A stretch of DNA of 64,000 nucleotides, taken from contig CP136890.1 in NCBI GenBank assembly GCA_034359265.1, positions 85,647,501 through 85,711,500 of the forward strand, read 5' to 3'. Positions within the stretch are counted from its first letter, which is position 1, and every line of letters begins with the position of its first letter. The DNA is from Canna indica. Taxonomy: Eukaryota; Streptophyta; Magnoliopsida; Zingiberales; Cannaceae. Made by a program: the position numbers and the translations under genes. Below the pieces are notes generated by a model. The model worked only from the letters and a program-made list of their open reading frames with translations. It was not told the origin of the DNA and searched no databases. Shown here in pieces: positions 36,464 through 47,925 of the stretch.

Positions 36464-37369
36464 TGTTAGGAAGAAATTGGGTCTTCCTGCAAGGATCCAA
36501 AAATCCAAACGCCAAAAAGAAAAATATCAAAACGAATAAATTAAGAAAACACAAAGAACACCAAAATTTACGTGGTTCGGCCCGGCAGGGTACCAGGCCT
36601 ACTCCACGAGGCGAAGAGGGCATTTGATTTTATTAGAGAGTGGAGAAAATACGGTCAATACAAGAAAATCTAATACAATTGATAACTAAACTATAAAAGA
36701 AAAATATTATCTGTACTCGAATATTTTTTTGCACCCCAGAATTTGAATTTCTGCTTCTGCCTGAAAACTGTGGATGCGGCATCTTTGATCTTCTTGCTTC
36801 TGCTTGAGACGGTGTGAAGGGGAAGAGAGCCGCGGAAAAAAAATCTTGCTTGAGAAACAGAATAGATGGGATGTCGGAATGTCGGGATGATGGGATGATT
36901 TGGGACTGCAATTAAGACCCCTTTTATAATGGAGTTTGGAGCCAACTCAAAATCGGGTTCGGTAGAGAGAACTTTGGCGAAATATTTGGACAAGCGTCTG
37001 ATTTAATCACACGGTCTTCATAAAAAAAAATGACCAATTAAATCGGATATTTGACAGAGATGAGGCGGCTTCTCAATTTGCAATTCAACTTTCGAATTGC
37101 GTGTTGAAGAGGTCAAAAAAGGTAGGCAGCATGAGGAGGCCTGCAGGCCCGCGTGCAGGCCCGCGTGCAGCACCTGCTGCGTGCATTGCACTCAGCAGTG
37201 CTAGCGCGTTCAGCGCATGTGGCTGCCAACAGCCTAGTGCCTGCCTAGCCCAGCCTAGAGAACTTGTTTTTATTTTTAAATCTCTTTTTCTCCCTCTTTC
37301 TCTTTGATCCAACTTTCAAAAATAGATCCAAATTATAATGGATCGAATTAAATTGAATCAATTCTGACA
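36464..37369 (-). repeat. Copia 5' LTR (element orientation)
   Basis: The plus strand runs TGTTAGGAAG to TTCTGACA. It pairs with 31520-32389 along its length, with an extra CAGGCCCGCGTG-type repetition at about 37141-37170. Confidence 0.9.
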
Positions 37370-37437
37370 AGATTAGAGAATATTTTTTGAAATTTATTTT
37401 TCATAGCTTCCGCTGTTTTCGCGCCCGTATCCCAACA

Positions 37438-40257
37438 CTTCCTTTAATTTCCACTCTTTGTGTTCAATTAAGTAATGATACTTCTTAGTGGTGAAGGACT
37501 CTTCAATTTTGGTCAACTACTGGTAGGGGGAGAAATTGCCCCATTAGTTGTCCAAATTAGTAGACCAAATACAAGCACTTCTGCATGTCTCAAGAAATAT
37601 GGAGATCTCCAATGAAGCACCAACATGGATAGCACTTCCTGTTCTTTTCATGGCAGATATCAAGCATTAATTATTTTCATGCCTACATAATCTACCTTTT
37701 TGTACAACATTGGCCTCCCATTTATAAAAAAGCTATTTTACAAGGTTCAGGTAGATTATAACTTTTGTTTACACCAAATGAATTCAAAGCAATTTTCGGG
37801 ACAACAAAAGGTTTTGGACCGGTTTATTGTGCGAAAAAACTGATTGCTAACAGTGAACTAGGGACAACGAAGAACACACCATGTGCTAAAAGCTCTAAAA
37901 ACTGCTCCATTTGTAATAAGGATGATTGCTAATTCATTATGAAGACAGCTCTACCTCAGAAATTGGACGCATTGAAACAGGTAAAATTGTGTCACAGTTG
38001 TATGATTCGATAAGCATGGCTCAGAAATAATATGCAAGATTTCCTTGAACACATCTTGACAAAGAGGCTTATCAACTCCAGGCATGCAGAATCTTTTTAA
38101 AGAGGTAGGTATTGCTCTACATAGCAGGAAGTTCCTAAACCAAGTAATTGACTAATAATAAAATGAAATATCAAACTACTTTATGAAATAAGTCAGCATG
38201 GTGCAGAAATCAAACTGAAACAAATGAAAACCATGAAATCCATCTTATATGTCAGGTGAGACAGAAGACTCTTTACTGTTGTAGGACTAGGGTCAGCAAC
38301 ATGGATTTTCCCCCATTAAACCCCTAGCCAAATCTCTACTTAAACCAAGAACAATTCCACTCCTTGTTATGTACCCTAATCGATTTCCAGGCTTGCCTTT
38401 GTCATTGGGTGTCACAATAGTGGACAATGATAAAAACACCATACAGAAAAAATTAACAACCAATGAAGACAAATATACTGAACTGTGATCCTAACTAACA
38501 TTTCAGTCATGGAAGTGTGCTTCATTCATATTCAACTTAGGCTATGGAAGAGGAAACACAACTTAAAAAAAGATAGAGTATCATCCTATCACAAGAAGGG
38601 TTAGTTATAGAATTATCAGTAAGCAACATGCTTAACCAACACCATCCGCTCTTAGATAATTTAAGCAACCTACCGTTTCTATCCAAGTCAATGAGTTGCG
38701 AGTCCTTGTTATATAGAACACTTGGAATTGGTAAATCCTGTTGCTTACAAATACATTGATAGCCATCATAAGATACGAGAAGCTTACGTAGCTCATATTA
38801 TCATCAAAACCATGCCATTTTTTAAGTAATGGCCATCAAAGTTCTGATTAAAAGACAAACAGCACCAGTTAATTCTTCAAGTATCCCAAGCCCATATGAG
38901 TGAACCTCCATATGAAATGTTCAATATATATGTCCTAGGCTTCCTTATTCCTTTTATATTTTGCAAAGAATATTTGGCTACAGTATACATTTCATTAGGA
39001 AAAGATGCTTGATTTCATCTTTATATTCAAATGTAGGAATGCTTTAAAATGTTCTGAAGCAATTTGACATACACTCTGGTCAAATTGGCAATTACATTCA
39101 TCATGAAGTCATTGACGCTCCTCATCTTGCGCAAGAGTATAAATATAATTGGGACTCAGGCCCTTCATTAAGTAGATGACGAAGGACTTTTCTTTATTTA
39201 TTTATCAAGTTTATTTTGAATCATATCATTAGACAGGTATACATAAATTAGTACTTCTAACCAATTGATAAGCTAGCTAGAAGAGTATCTATAAATCTCA
39301 ATGATACTAACTAGAAATAAGGATGAAAAGGAATATTGGATTTATGATTAATATGGTAACTAGAAGATATAGTATCATTTTCCATCATCTCTATAATAAT
39401 GTGAAAAGTGAAAGAACAAAGTAAACTTGTCAATGTGAAGATTGGCTATAGCCTATAAGGCAGAGTATAGTGAAGAAGGAATACTTATTGAGATAAGCTC
39501 AAATCTCTAATGGAGAGAGAACTCCGAAAGGTAAGACCAGGTAAGTGTTTCCATAGTGTCAATAATATGAGAGCAAGAGACTAATTAGATGGCGTCCAAG
39601 ATTTGAGTTAGAGTATGAGGAAAAAGTATGTTAGGAGAGATTCGGTACTTTTTTTATCATTGTCTTCATAAATCATAACAGCTGTAATAAGATTTTTGCT
39701 AGAGAAGTGTAAAGCCTAATTCTAACTACTTTCTATACTACACCAACTATTTTGAATGGAAGTCAGGCTCAGCAATGAGCTCAAAGGTGTAGGTGATTTT
39801 TTATTTCGACTTGAGTCCGAATTTGAACCAACTACTGATGCAGGCATATTTGTCTTTTATGTACATAAATATTTTGGCTTGACAATTAAGGATAGACATC
39901 TTGTAAATCATAATTGTGTGGAAATATAGTTGATCTATTTGTGCAGCTGAGAAGATAGGCAACTATTCTTGAACCATGTAAATCTCTAACTCCTATGTTG
40001 TTTTTCTTCTTCCTTCTCAATTTCTCTTGTTTGTTGCATCCTACTCCAGAGGACGGATTCTATGCCTAACATAATTTTTATCCATTTTCATTTTCCAATG
40101 AGACATTAACAAAAATGTCCTGGTATTTCCAAAAAAAACTTCTCTCAACTTTAGAGGTATCATGGCTAATTTAATAAAAAGAAATAAGAAGAAATCCACA
40201 ACCAAACCCCTAGATAGTTAAGGGAAATAAACTTCATCAAAAGTGCATGAATCATTA
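37438..40257. other. Intergenic, no supported gene
   Basis: Plain AT-rich sequence of about 2.8 kb. I found no conserved open frame, terminal repeats or strong tandem structure. It lies downstream of the TCP gene and could include unspliced UTR sequence, but nothing shows this. Confidence 0.45.
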
Positions 40258-40267
40258 TTTTTAATAC

Positions 40268-41097
40268 GGGAGAAGTGCAGATTTGGTCCTATAAGTTTTC
40301 AATTTTTTGGACTTTAGTTCTATAAGTTTCATTTCGATATTTTCAGTCTTATAAGTTTGCTCCTTAGCATAGATTTGGTCTTATCCGTGACGGTCCATTA
40401 ACTCTCCGTCAATGTGGACTAACGTCATTCATACACGTTGACAGATTTGGTTCTATAAGTTTTATTTCAAAATTTTGAGCCCTATATGTTTGCCCTGTAG
40501 CACAGATTTTGTCCTATATGTTTGCCCCATAGTGCATATTTGGTCCTATCCGCAACAGTCCGTTAACTCTCCATCCACGAAAAAATATTTGGACCAAATC
40601 AATATGACGAACCGCATATAGACAAGTTGGTATGTTAACTCCGTAATATAGATTTGCTTTGTAACATATATAAGTTTGCTTCGTAACATAGATTTGGTCC
40701 TATTCATGACGGTTCGTTAACTCCGTCAACATGGACATAACATCGTTTATTTTTTTCATGGATGGAGAGTTAACGGACTATCACAAATATGATCAAATTT
40801 GTGCTATGGGGCAAATATATTAGAACAAATTTGTGTCATGGGGCAAATATATAGGTCCAAATTTGTGCTATGGGGCAAACATATAGGACTGAAAATTTCG
40901 AAATGAAATTTATACGACCAAATATGGCAACGTGTATGAACGGCGTTAGTCCACATTGACGGAGAGTTAACGGACCGTCACGGATAAGACCAAATCTATG
41001 CTGAGTAAACTTATAAGATTGAAAATACCAAAATGAAACTTATAGGACCAAAGTCCAAAAAATTGAAAACTTATAGGACTAAATCTGCACTTTTCCC
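40268..41097. mobile_element. Mutator-type MITE with perfect 10-bp TSD
   Basis: Starts GGGAGAAGTGCAGATTTGG and ends AAATCTGCACTTTTCCC. The inverted arms match for at least 170 bp (40268-40440 and 40925-41097), sharing CCTATAAGTTT, ATTTTTTGGAC and GACGGAGAGTTAACGGAC-type segments. Flanks TTTTTAATAC at 40258-40267 and 41098-41107 are identical. Inside, a motif GGTCCTATATGTTTGCCCC and variants repeats several times. There is no coding capacity. A long inverted arm and a 9-11-bp target duplication fit a non-autonomous Mutator-like element. Confidence 0.85.
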
Positions 41098-41107
41098 TTT
41101 TTAATAC

Positions 41108-41937
41108 TAATATGTATAAACATTGCCTATGCAGTTTATGTGGATAGAAAGAACATGTTGCAAGAGTAGAAGTGTCATCAATTTCATATGAGATTCTGCA
41201 TAGCCCATAACATGGCACCATATACTATGACTGACAGGTTTTTTCAAAAAAGACTACTACTTGCACAGTTTTAACAGCAACAAATATGCTACCAGTTAAG
41301 TCAGATAATTAGTTGATGCAACTATGAAAGTAATTAAGACAAATAGGTTGAAATTATCAAAACTCAGTAGAGTATTCAATTGTCCCCCATTTTACCAAAG
41401 AGCTAAACTTGTTTAGAGAGAAAATTCTCAGAATGTTTTTAAAGTAGATACACAATATAAGAATGTCAATGTTTATTAGTTCTGATAGCAAACACAACTG
41501 CATATGTAACTATCAGCAAAAAAACTATCAAATGTGGCTAAAACTTTTATCTACACACCTCAAGATAAACAAGACACGCAGCTGCAGGCTGATTTATCCA
41601 GTTCTCTTACCATACACCTGCATATCTCACATACCAACAACAGCATTAAAACCTAATATTGGGAATGTTTAATCCATACCCCAAATTGAGAGAGGAGAAG
41701 ATACCTGAGCCACGGTAAAATTTGCATAGAAAGGATGGACAGAGATCAAATCACTCATTCACATTAATTAATGGATTTCGTTTGTCCCCCCTTTCCTTGC
41801 CTTTCTAGTTGAAGTCACACACAGAAGAAAGCCAACCAATCGAAAGGAAAAAAAAATTCAAAATTCGGTAATCAATTCAGCTTAAGACTGTAAATTCTGC
41901 CTAATAATCATCCAATTGAACGTTAATGTACTTCCTC
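41108..41937. other. Downstream region of the TCP gene
   Basis: No conserved open frame. It probably holds the 3' UTR and terminator of the minus-strand TCP gene; no polyadenylation signal can be assigned with confidence. Confidence 0.35.
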
Positions 41938-42936
41938 CTAGTCTTCTGACCCTTGTGAATTGTCCTCTTCCTGCTGATCTTGCTGCTGTTGTGCCGGCGC
42001 CGGTGGCTGCTGCAGTTGCAATGGCCCGCCGCCATCAGCACCAGGGCCCAACCTCCCCGGTGCAAACTGCTGATAGAACTGGCTCAAGGCCTGTGGATTC
42101 AACACCCCGATGTGCGCATCTTGTGAGAGGCCGAGCTCCAGTCCGGGCAGCTGGTGCCCATGCCCTCCAAACATTGCGGCGAAACTCATTGCACTGAGAT
42201 TGGGGTTGGGAAATTCTAGTCCGTGCAGTCCCATCCTTTGCATGAAGCTGCCGACTGAACCATCCCCGCCACTGCCTCCGGCCCCAAGGTTGGAGCTTGA
42301 TGAGGCGGCGGCGGCCGGTTGCAAGAAACCAGAGTTGAACCCACCCACCGGTGGCGGCCACAAGCCCGGGTGCGAGCGAGGAAGGCCAGTAGCCCCAACC
42401 ATGGCCCAATTCGGCCGCAACGCAAGGGAGGCTCCCTGCCCCACCTCGTCGATCTTCTGGTGGAGCCCGGCAAGGGTAGTGGCCCCTGGGTGGGACATGG
42501 AACTCGCAGCGGCTGCCGCAGCGATGGCCGAGGCCGGGATGGTGCCTGAGCCGGTGGCCGCGATGATGGAGGGCTCCGCTTGCTGGAGGAGCCACTGGAT
42601 GGTCTCCCCGTCGGATTTGTGGCCCAATTCGCGCGTAAGCTGGAAGACCCTGGCGGCGCAGAGGGCGGGCATCCGGATCCTCCTCCCGCGGCCGTCGACT
42701 TTGGTGTGGCGGTCCTTGTTGGAGTTCCTCTTGGGCGCAAGCTGCCGCTTTTGCTCGTCCTTGGGCGCCGCCGGCTGCAGCTCCCTCCCGGCGGATGTCG
42801 TGGAGGGCAAAAGGTCGCTGCTTTCTGCTGCAGATGGGGCTGTGGTGGGTTCTCTCTTGTCTGACTGCGGGAGGCCCAGGACCTGGTGGAACTTGGGGAC
42901 CTCTTGCGGCAACTTGGCAGAAGTCTTGGGATCCAT
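41938..42936 (-). CDS. TCP20: Class I TCP transcription factor, TCP20-like, single exon
   Basis: 332 aa. The basic region and helix-loop-helix of the TCP domain lie at about residues 72-126 ([60 protein letters not shown]). The four-residue-shorter basic region places it in class I (PCF). N-terminal MDPK and the C-terminal [11 protein letters not shown]...[14 protein letters not shown] and EDNSQGSED segments match the TCP20 type. A Gln/Pro-rich stretch lies near the C-terminus. Class I TCPs are nuclear factors that bind GGNCCCAC sites and act on growth, cell-cycle and ribosomal genes; TCP20 is also linked to nitrate signalling. I chose ATG 42936 because MDPK is conserved; the frame stays open upstream, but that part is pyrimidine-rich leader. 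GC content is much higher than in the surroundings. Confidence 0.92.
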   Translation of the reverse strand: MDPKTSAKLPQEVPKFHQVLGLPQSDKREPTTAPSAAESSDLLPSTTSAGRELQPAAPKDEQKRQLAPKRNSNKDRHTKVDGRGRRIRMPALCAARVFQLTRELGHKSDGETIQWLLQQAEPSIIAATGSGTIPASAIAAAAAASSMSHPGATTLAGLHQKIDEVGQGASLALRPNWAMVGATGLPRSHPGLWPPPVGGFNSGFLQPAAAASSSSNLGAGGSGGDGSVGSFMQRMGLHGLEFPNPNLSAMSFAAMFGGHGHQLPGLELGLSQDAHIGVLNPQALSQFYQQFAPGRLGPGADGGGPLQLQQPPAPAQQQQDQQEEDNSQGSED

Positions 42937-43260
42937 GAGAGAGAGGGAGAGAGGAGTTGGAGGAACGAAAAGGATGGAAGATTTGGGGAAGTCGGGCAGA
43001 GAGATGCAGGTGAAGAGAAGAGAGGGGGGGAAGGGAAGGAGTAGGCTGTCTCCACAATGATTATTGTGAGAGAATTTAGATTGGAGTTGAAAGGACAACA
43101 ACAGAAGAGAGAGAAAGAAAAAAAATCAAATAGTTGAAAAATGAACAAGATACCCAACTTTCTAATTTTACTGTCTGCATGGAATCTTTCAGTCTTCCTT
43201 TTTCTCTCCTCTGCTATTGCTGGGATTTTTGAGGTAAATCAACAGTTTTTAGTAATATTT
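42937..43260 (-). promoter_or_regulatory. Leader and proximal promoter of the TCP gene
   Basis: The minus strand upstream of the ATG is rich in CTCTCT and TTCTTT tracts (plus-strand GAGAGAGAGGGAGAGAG at 42937-42953), typical of a plant 5' leader. No clear TATA box. Confidence 0.35.
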
Positions 43261-45508
43261 TTAAATTCATCTGAATATTTAATCAATAATATTACTAAAT
43301 AATTATGTATTATGGATATGCAATTAAAAAAATTCTTAATATTTATTGTATAGGTACATGAGGGAAAATTCATAATAAATTATAGTAATAAACTTAGCAA
43401 TAAGTACTAAATAAAATGTTAAAACTGCTAATAAATTCCAAAACTAAATTAAAATGAAATCATAATTGATTTAATCATTGATTTATTTACCACAATAAAA
43501 AAAATGAATAAGAGGGAATAAATGAATGGAGAGAAAGAGAATTAAAATATTTTTTAATGTTGTTGACTAAGCTAGAAAGGAAGACTTTTGTCCCTTCCCT
43601 TTCCATTATTTATTAGAAAGGAAATATATAAACATTGATAAATAGAACTATTATCCTTATTTGGAAGGAAGGTATTTTTGATAAGAAATATTTAAATTAT
43701 TATTGTCCTTCTATTCTTTTCTATTATTGTGGAAACTATATGAAAAATAAAAATCTATTTTTCTTTTCTTTTCATCCTTTTTTCCTTCTTGGTAAATAAA
43801 GAAAATGAAACATTTTATGTGTCCTTTTTCTATTTTTTCTAATATTTTTTTCCTCCTGATAAAATTACTTCCACCTTTCCTAGTTAGTATTTACCTCATG
43901 CTCATAGAATATATTTTACTGCAGGTTCTGTTTATTTTTACATTTTCACTCAAAAAATCCCCAAATATCAGGAATGTCCTTCTGGGGCTTAAAAGGTATT
44001 CTTATCTTTGTGCTTTGTAATTTGGTGGGCTAATGATTAGGGTAAATTGCAACTGCACTCCATGCAATTAGGGCTAATTATATAGATAAAAATTATTATA
44101 ACTTAAATTTTATCTTATCCCCTTCATGTTTATTTCAATTTGTAAAGTCTTTCCTAAAAAATAACACACCCCTTCAAAATTGTTTTTATATATCTATATT
44201 CACCATAATTGTTAACTTTTAAACCCTTACATATTTTATTAATTAACTATAATAAAAAAATTTCCAGGCATATCTAGTTGATTATACTGTAGAATTATTT
44301 ACAGTAAAAGGATAAAGATACAATTTTTATATGTATTAAGGATCAATACCTTAATATTGGATACTATAATAAATTAAAAAAATAGAAATAAAAATTCATA
44401 ATGTCAGAAAATCTAAAAAAATTCTAGTAATAGTTTTACACAGTGTTATATTTTAAGAAATTAAACATTTCATAATCATGTTACTTTCAGAAACACTATA
44501 ACTGCTGTAAATATTCATAAATAGTATATCTTATTTTTAAAAATAAAAGAAATACTACTGGTTGAAATATAATTAAACTTGTATGCAGTCCTTTTCATGA
44601 GAGTGATCACAAACTATTATTTACCAAGTAAAAATTCCCTGCCTACATTCCACTGATTGGATTCCCCTGTCTCATTATTATTGCTTCCCTGTTTCCCTCT
44701 TTCCACCCTGTCCGTGACATGATTGCTCAAGACAGTGATGTTGCATCACTTGGAAGGGACTCCATGTATGTGTGCAGGTGGCACTCAGCTATGGGAACAC
44801 TTGGCACCCCACAACTGGTGCTCCAGATTGCTTGGTCACCACTCTAAAAGCCTGAGAGAGAAAGCAGGATTTGATGTGATCCTGAAGCCCCTATCACTCT
44901 CTCACATGTAAATGAGCTCTGTTCTTAAGAGTTAACTTGCCTCTTCCTCAAACCTTCTTTTCTTCCCTTTCTTTCTTCTGCATGTGGGACAGTTTTAGGG
45001 TTTTCCTCGTTGATTGCTGCTTTTGTTGAAGAATAAGCCCTTGCTTGCAGAAACATCTGGGAGAAATTACCCATTCTCGGGTGGGATATGAGAATGGCAA
45101 TTTATTTAAAAATTTTCCATATATATTATGCTGAATCATGGAGGGGGAGATCCCTCGTATACTTGATGAATTTGGATATTAATTGATCCATTTGATTTGG
45201 TTTAGATGATAATAATAGTCTGAGATATTAAAATCCAAATTATGTTTTTTTGTTATTGTGAAAAATATTTTGTATTTTGTATTATAAACATCGCTTTGCA
45301 TCTTAGTGAAACTTTCGCTCGAGCGGTGGTCCTCGGCATTCTAGGAAAATCACTAATCATTTTAAATTACCGATCATGGAAATTAATAGTGGCAAACAAA
45401 ATTTTCCTTATTTTTAGTGTTTGTAGGTATTTTTGTCTTCTTGACTTGTGGTTCCTCTTTGATATAGTGTTTATTTAATGACTATAGTTTATTTTTTTAG
45501 TATTGGAT
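43261..45508. other. Intergenic, AT-rich; one low-copy-looking patch
   Basis: 43261-44600 is AT-rich and featureless. 44600-44930 has balanced composition unlike its surroundings and no open frame of note. No gene supported. Confidence 0.35.
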
Positions 45509-45936
45509 TTTGTTGGTGTTGGAAGATAAACCTAAGTTTGAGTCACATTCATTCAACCAAGCAGCCATATATGAGTTGGACACAATCTCGATGGAAGGAT
45601 CAAACACACAAGAGGAATGGACGAATTGGATCTTGTTGATTTTAATTCGAAGTCAAACTAAGTATTGAGAAATGAGAATTCAAAGTATATATCAATCAAG
45701 CATGCACAATAATACTAAACAAGATAATGAGGCAAGAATATAAAAGTAATGCACACGCACTTATTTACAGTGGTTCGGCTTCTGATCATCAAGCTTACAT
45801 CCACTATCTAAACTCCTCGTTTAGGATTTTCACAAATCCATTAACCAAAGTATTCTTACACATTTGGATGTATGCCTTGTCACCCGAGGCTACCAAACAA
45901 CATACACGAGACCAACCTAGGTCTCAACAATCACAT
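45509..45936. repeat. LTR-like fragment
   Basis: It contains TTTACAGTGGTTCGGC followed by AAGCTTACATCCACT, a leader phrase seen in many plant copia LTRs (compare TTTACGTGGTTCGGCCCGGC in the copia LTR at about 36570). It starts near TGTTGGTGTTGG. It is cut by the LINE remnant that follows; a CCAACA near 47941 may be its other end. Confidence 0.3.
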
Positions 45937-46729
45937 TAACCCTTTCTGGAAGATGAAGATTCCAGAAAGAGTTAAGATTTTTATATGAAAATTATTGTGG
46001 AAGAGGTTTCCTACTGTATGTTGGTTTAGTAGATTCACTAGTATTGGTAATTCAAATTGTTTTGTTTGTAATTTTGGAGAAGATGCCCGTAATAATTTCT
46101 TATTTGAATGCAAATATGCAATTGAATATTGGAAGTTAGTGGAAAGGAGACTATATATCTTGTGGGGATGAATAAAAGAAGCCGATAAAGTTGAGAATGA
46201 TATTGGTGAGAAGTTGGTTGCTTTGATAGCAATTTCTCTACGGCTACTTTAGAAGAACATGCCAAATGAAGCATAAAGGGAAGAAAGAGCGATTGAATTG
46301 TATATTTGTTAAAGCTTTCAATAACACTATGGAGTATGGCTTCAAATGAGTGAAATCTGCTCTTCCTATATAGAAGAAAAGTAAAAGAATGCTTGCAATT
46401 GGAGTATAAGGATAGTTCTTTATTTTGTGATGCTGCTTAGAAAGAATGACTAATATATAGCTGGTGTGGGTTTTGTGATGACTGAACAAAGCAAATGGAA
46501 AATAATTGGTGCTGATATCTCCATAGTTGGTAACCCCCTAAAGGCTGAACTTTGTATCATTTGGTATGAGCTGGATAATGTAAGGAAGAAAAACATGGTT
46601 GTGAGAAAAGTATGCAGAGCTAATAATATTACAAAGGGGGAGCTGATTGATAATAGAAAAACATGGGACTTAGAGAACCTGATTGATAGCATCCTAAGAG
46701 CGGGTGTTGATGTTGGTGTTAATGAGTGG

Positions 46730-47696
46730 TAGGGGTGAGCATGGACCGATTAACCGGTCCATTAGCAAAAAAAAAATTGGTCCATTAACTTCGATTTTTC
46801 AAAATCATTAATCGTAAACCGGTCTATTAACTTCGGTTAACCGTTATTTTAGTTTCAGTTTTTTCGGTTCGATTAACTGATAATTTCCGGTTAACCAATA
46901 AATTTTTTTAACCTACAAACTTAATAATATTATGCAAATCATGGAAAAAAATTCAAACAAATACCGAATTCTTATTGAGAAAAAAGAAAAAAAAAGTGAA
47001 CCCACTTGAACCAAGATAATATTCTACAAAAATTAATATTTTTATTTTTTAAATATTTTTTTGATTTTTTTTATATATTTTTTTTATATATTTTAAGTTT
47101 TTTTATTTTTTAACAGGAACCCCCCCTTTTCCGGATCCATCTCACATCAATAACACGACCTCTTCCGCCTATAGGTAATTTTAGAGAAGTTTCTTTTGCA
47201 GTGGATACCTGAATTCCAAGTATGGCTCGTAATAATCTATCCTCTGGAGCATATGACGATTCGTTTGCCGTCTGAGGCGTTAATTTACCTACTAAAATAT
47301 CACATGTTTCTACCCAAGATCCCAGCATCACAACTCCATTTCTATCTAAATTGCGGAGTAAATGAGCCTCTAGATGCGATATTTCCTTAGTGATTCTTTC
47401 AGGTCATTGGCTTGTCACATGAGTCTGAATTTCATATTTCTGTATGTGAAAAGAAGTATAAATATCTTCATATACCAGACGTTCGCTAATAAAAATTAAT
47501 AAATTATATCGAACCGGTCAGTTAACTGAAATCAGTGGACTTTTTACCTCTTGGACCGAAACCGAAATTGAAAACTTATTTTTCCAAAGATAAAAACCGA
47601 AATCGAAAAAACCGGTTCGGTTAATCGGAAAAATCGGTTTGGTTTCGGACCGGTTTTCCGATTAACCGAAAAATCGATTTTTTTTTCTCACCCCCA
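46730..47696. mobile_element. hAT-like non-autonomous element carrying plastid DNA
   Basis: It starts TAGGGGTGAGCATGG and ends TTTCTCACCCCCA (inverse TGGGGGTGAG). It is flanked by the exact 8-bp duplication ATGAGTGG (46722-46729 and 47697-47704), fitting hAT. Both terminal parts consist of GGTTAACCG / CGATTAACCGG words. The centre holds a plastid rpoB fragment. It splits the RNase H reading of the LINE remnant, whose halves join across the insertion site. Confidence 0.75.
47113..47491 (-). pseudogene. rpoB: Plastid rpoB fragment (nuclear plastid DNA) inside the hAT-like element
   Basis: The minus strand translates to an internal part of the chloroplast RNA polymerase beta subunit: [99 protein letters not shown]. 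About 379 bp, roughly 125 codons. It carries one nonsense codon (TGA after THVTSQ) and a G-to-C residue change (WVETC). It has no start or end of the gene and no plastid neighbours, so it is a captured fragment rather than a functional gene. Confidence 0.9.
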
Positions 47697-47925
47697 ATGA
47701 GTGGTTATTTGTTAATAAAGATTGTAATAAAATAGCTCACTTTGTAGTTGGTCTAAGCCTTTATAAAGGCATTATTGATATATGGAGCAGTAAGATAGAT
47801 GAGGTAGAAGATATTAAACTGCAGTCTTGTAATGAGTTCCTTTATGATTTTTTGAATAAAATGGTATCAGATGGGGATATAATCCTATCTGATCACTGAG
47901 TTCCTTTAATTAAAAAAAACATTAA

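Larger units (their letters stand above)
31515..37374 (-). mobile_element. Ty1/copia LTR retrotransposon, complete but decayed
   Basis: LTRs at 31520-32389 and 36464-37369 lie in the same orientation, flanked by the exact 5-bp duplication AGATT (31515-31519 and 37370-37374). The element reads on the minus strand. Just inside its 5' LTR (36463 downward) is TGGTATCGGAGCC, an initiator-Met tRNA primer-binding site with one change. Next to the other LTR is a purine tract AAAGGAGGAAAT. Gag and pol remnants lie between. The LTRs differ by several substitutions and short indels, so the insertion is not recent. Confidence 0.92.
45937..47925 (+). pseudogene. LINE (non-LTR) remnant: zf-RVT and RNase H, split by a hAT-like insertion
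   Basis: A plus-strand translation with stops shows WKMKIPERVKIF..., then CFVCNFGEDARNNFLFECKY, the reverse-transcriptase zinc-binding pattern found at the C-end of plant LINE ORF2. From 46440 an RNase H-like segment follows (GVGFVMTEQSKWKIIGA, NPLKAELCIIW) and continues after the insertion at 46730-47696 as FVNKDCNKIAHFVVGLSL. The sequence ends near a short A-run at 47917-47925. It is 5'-truncated, with several stops. The reverse transcriptase proper is absent. Confidence 0.65.

Noticed and set aside
42035..43060. Long open frames in other frames and on the plus strand across the TCP gene
   Set aside because: High GC keeps all frames open; only the minus-strand frame ending at 41938 carries the TCP domain and conserved tails.
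44715..44910. MicroRNA precursor
   Set aside because: I tried to match known plant miRNAs and to fold the patch by eye; no family match and no long stem.
47113..47491. Functional rpoB gene or a plastid contig
   Set aside because: Only an internal fragment with a stop codon, inside an element with target duplications in nuclear repeat DNA.
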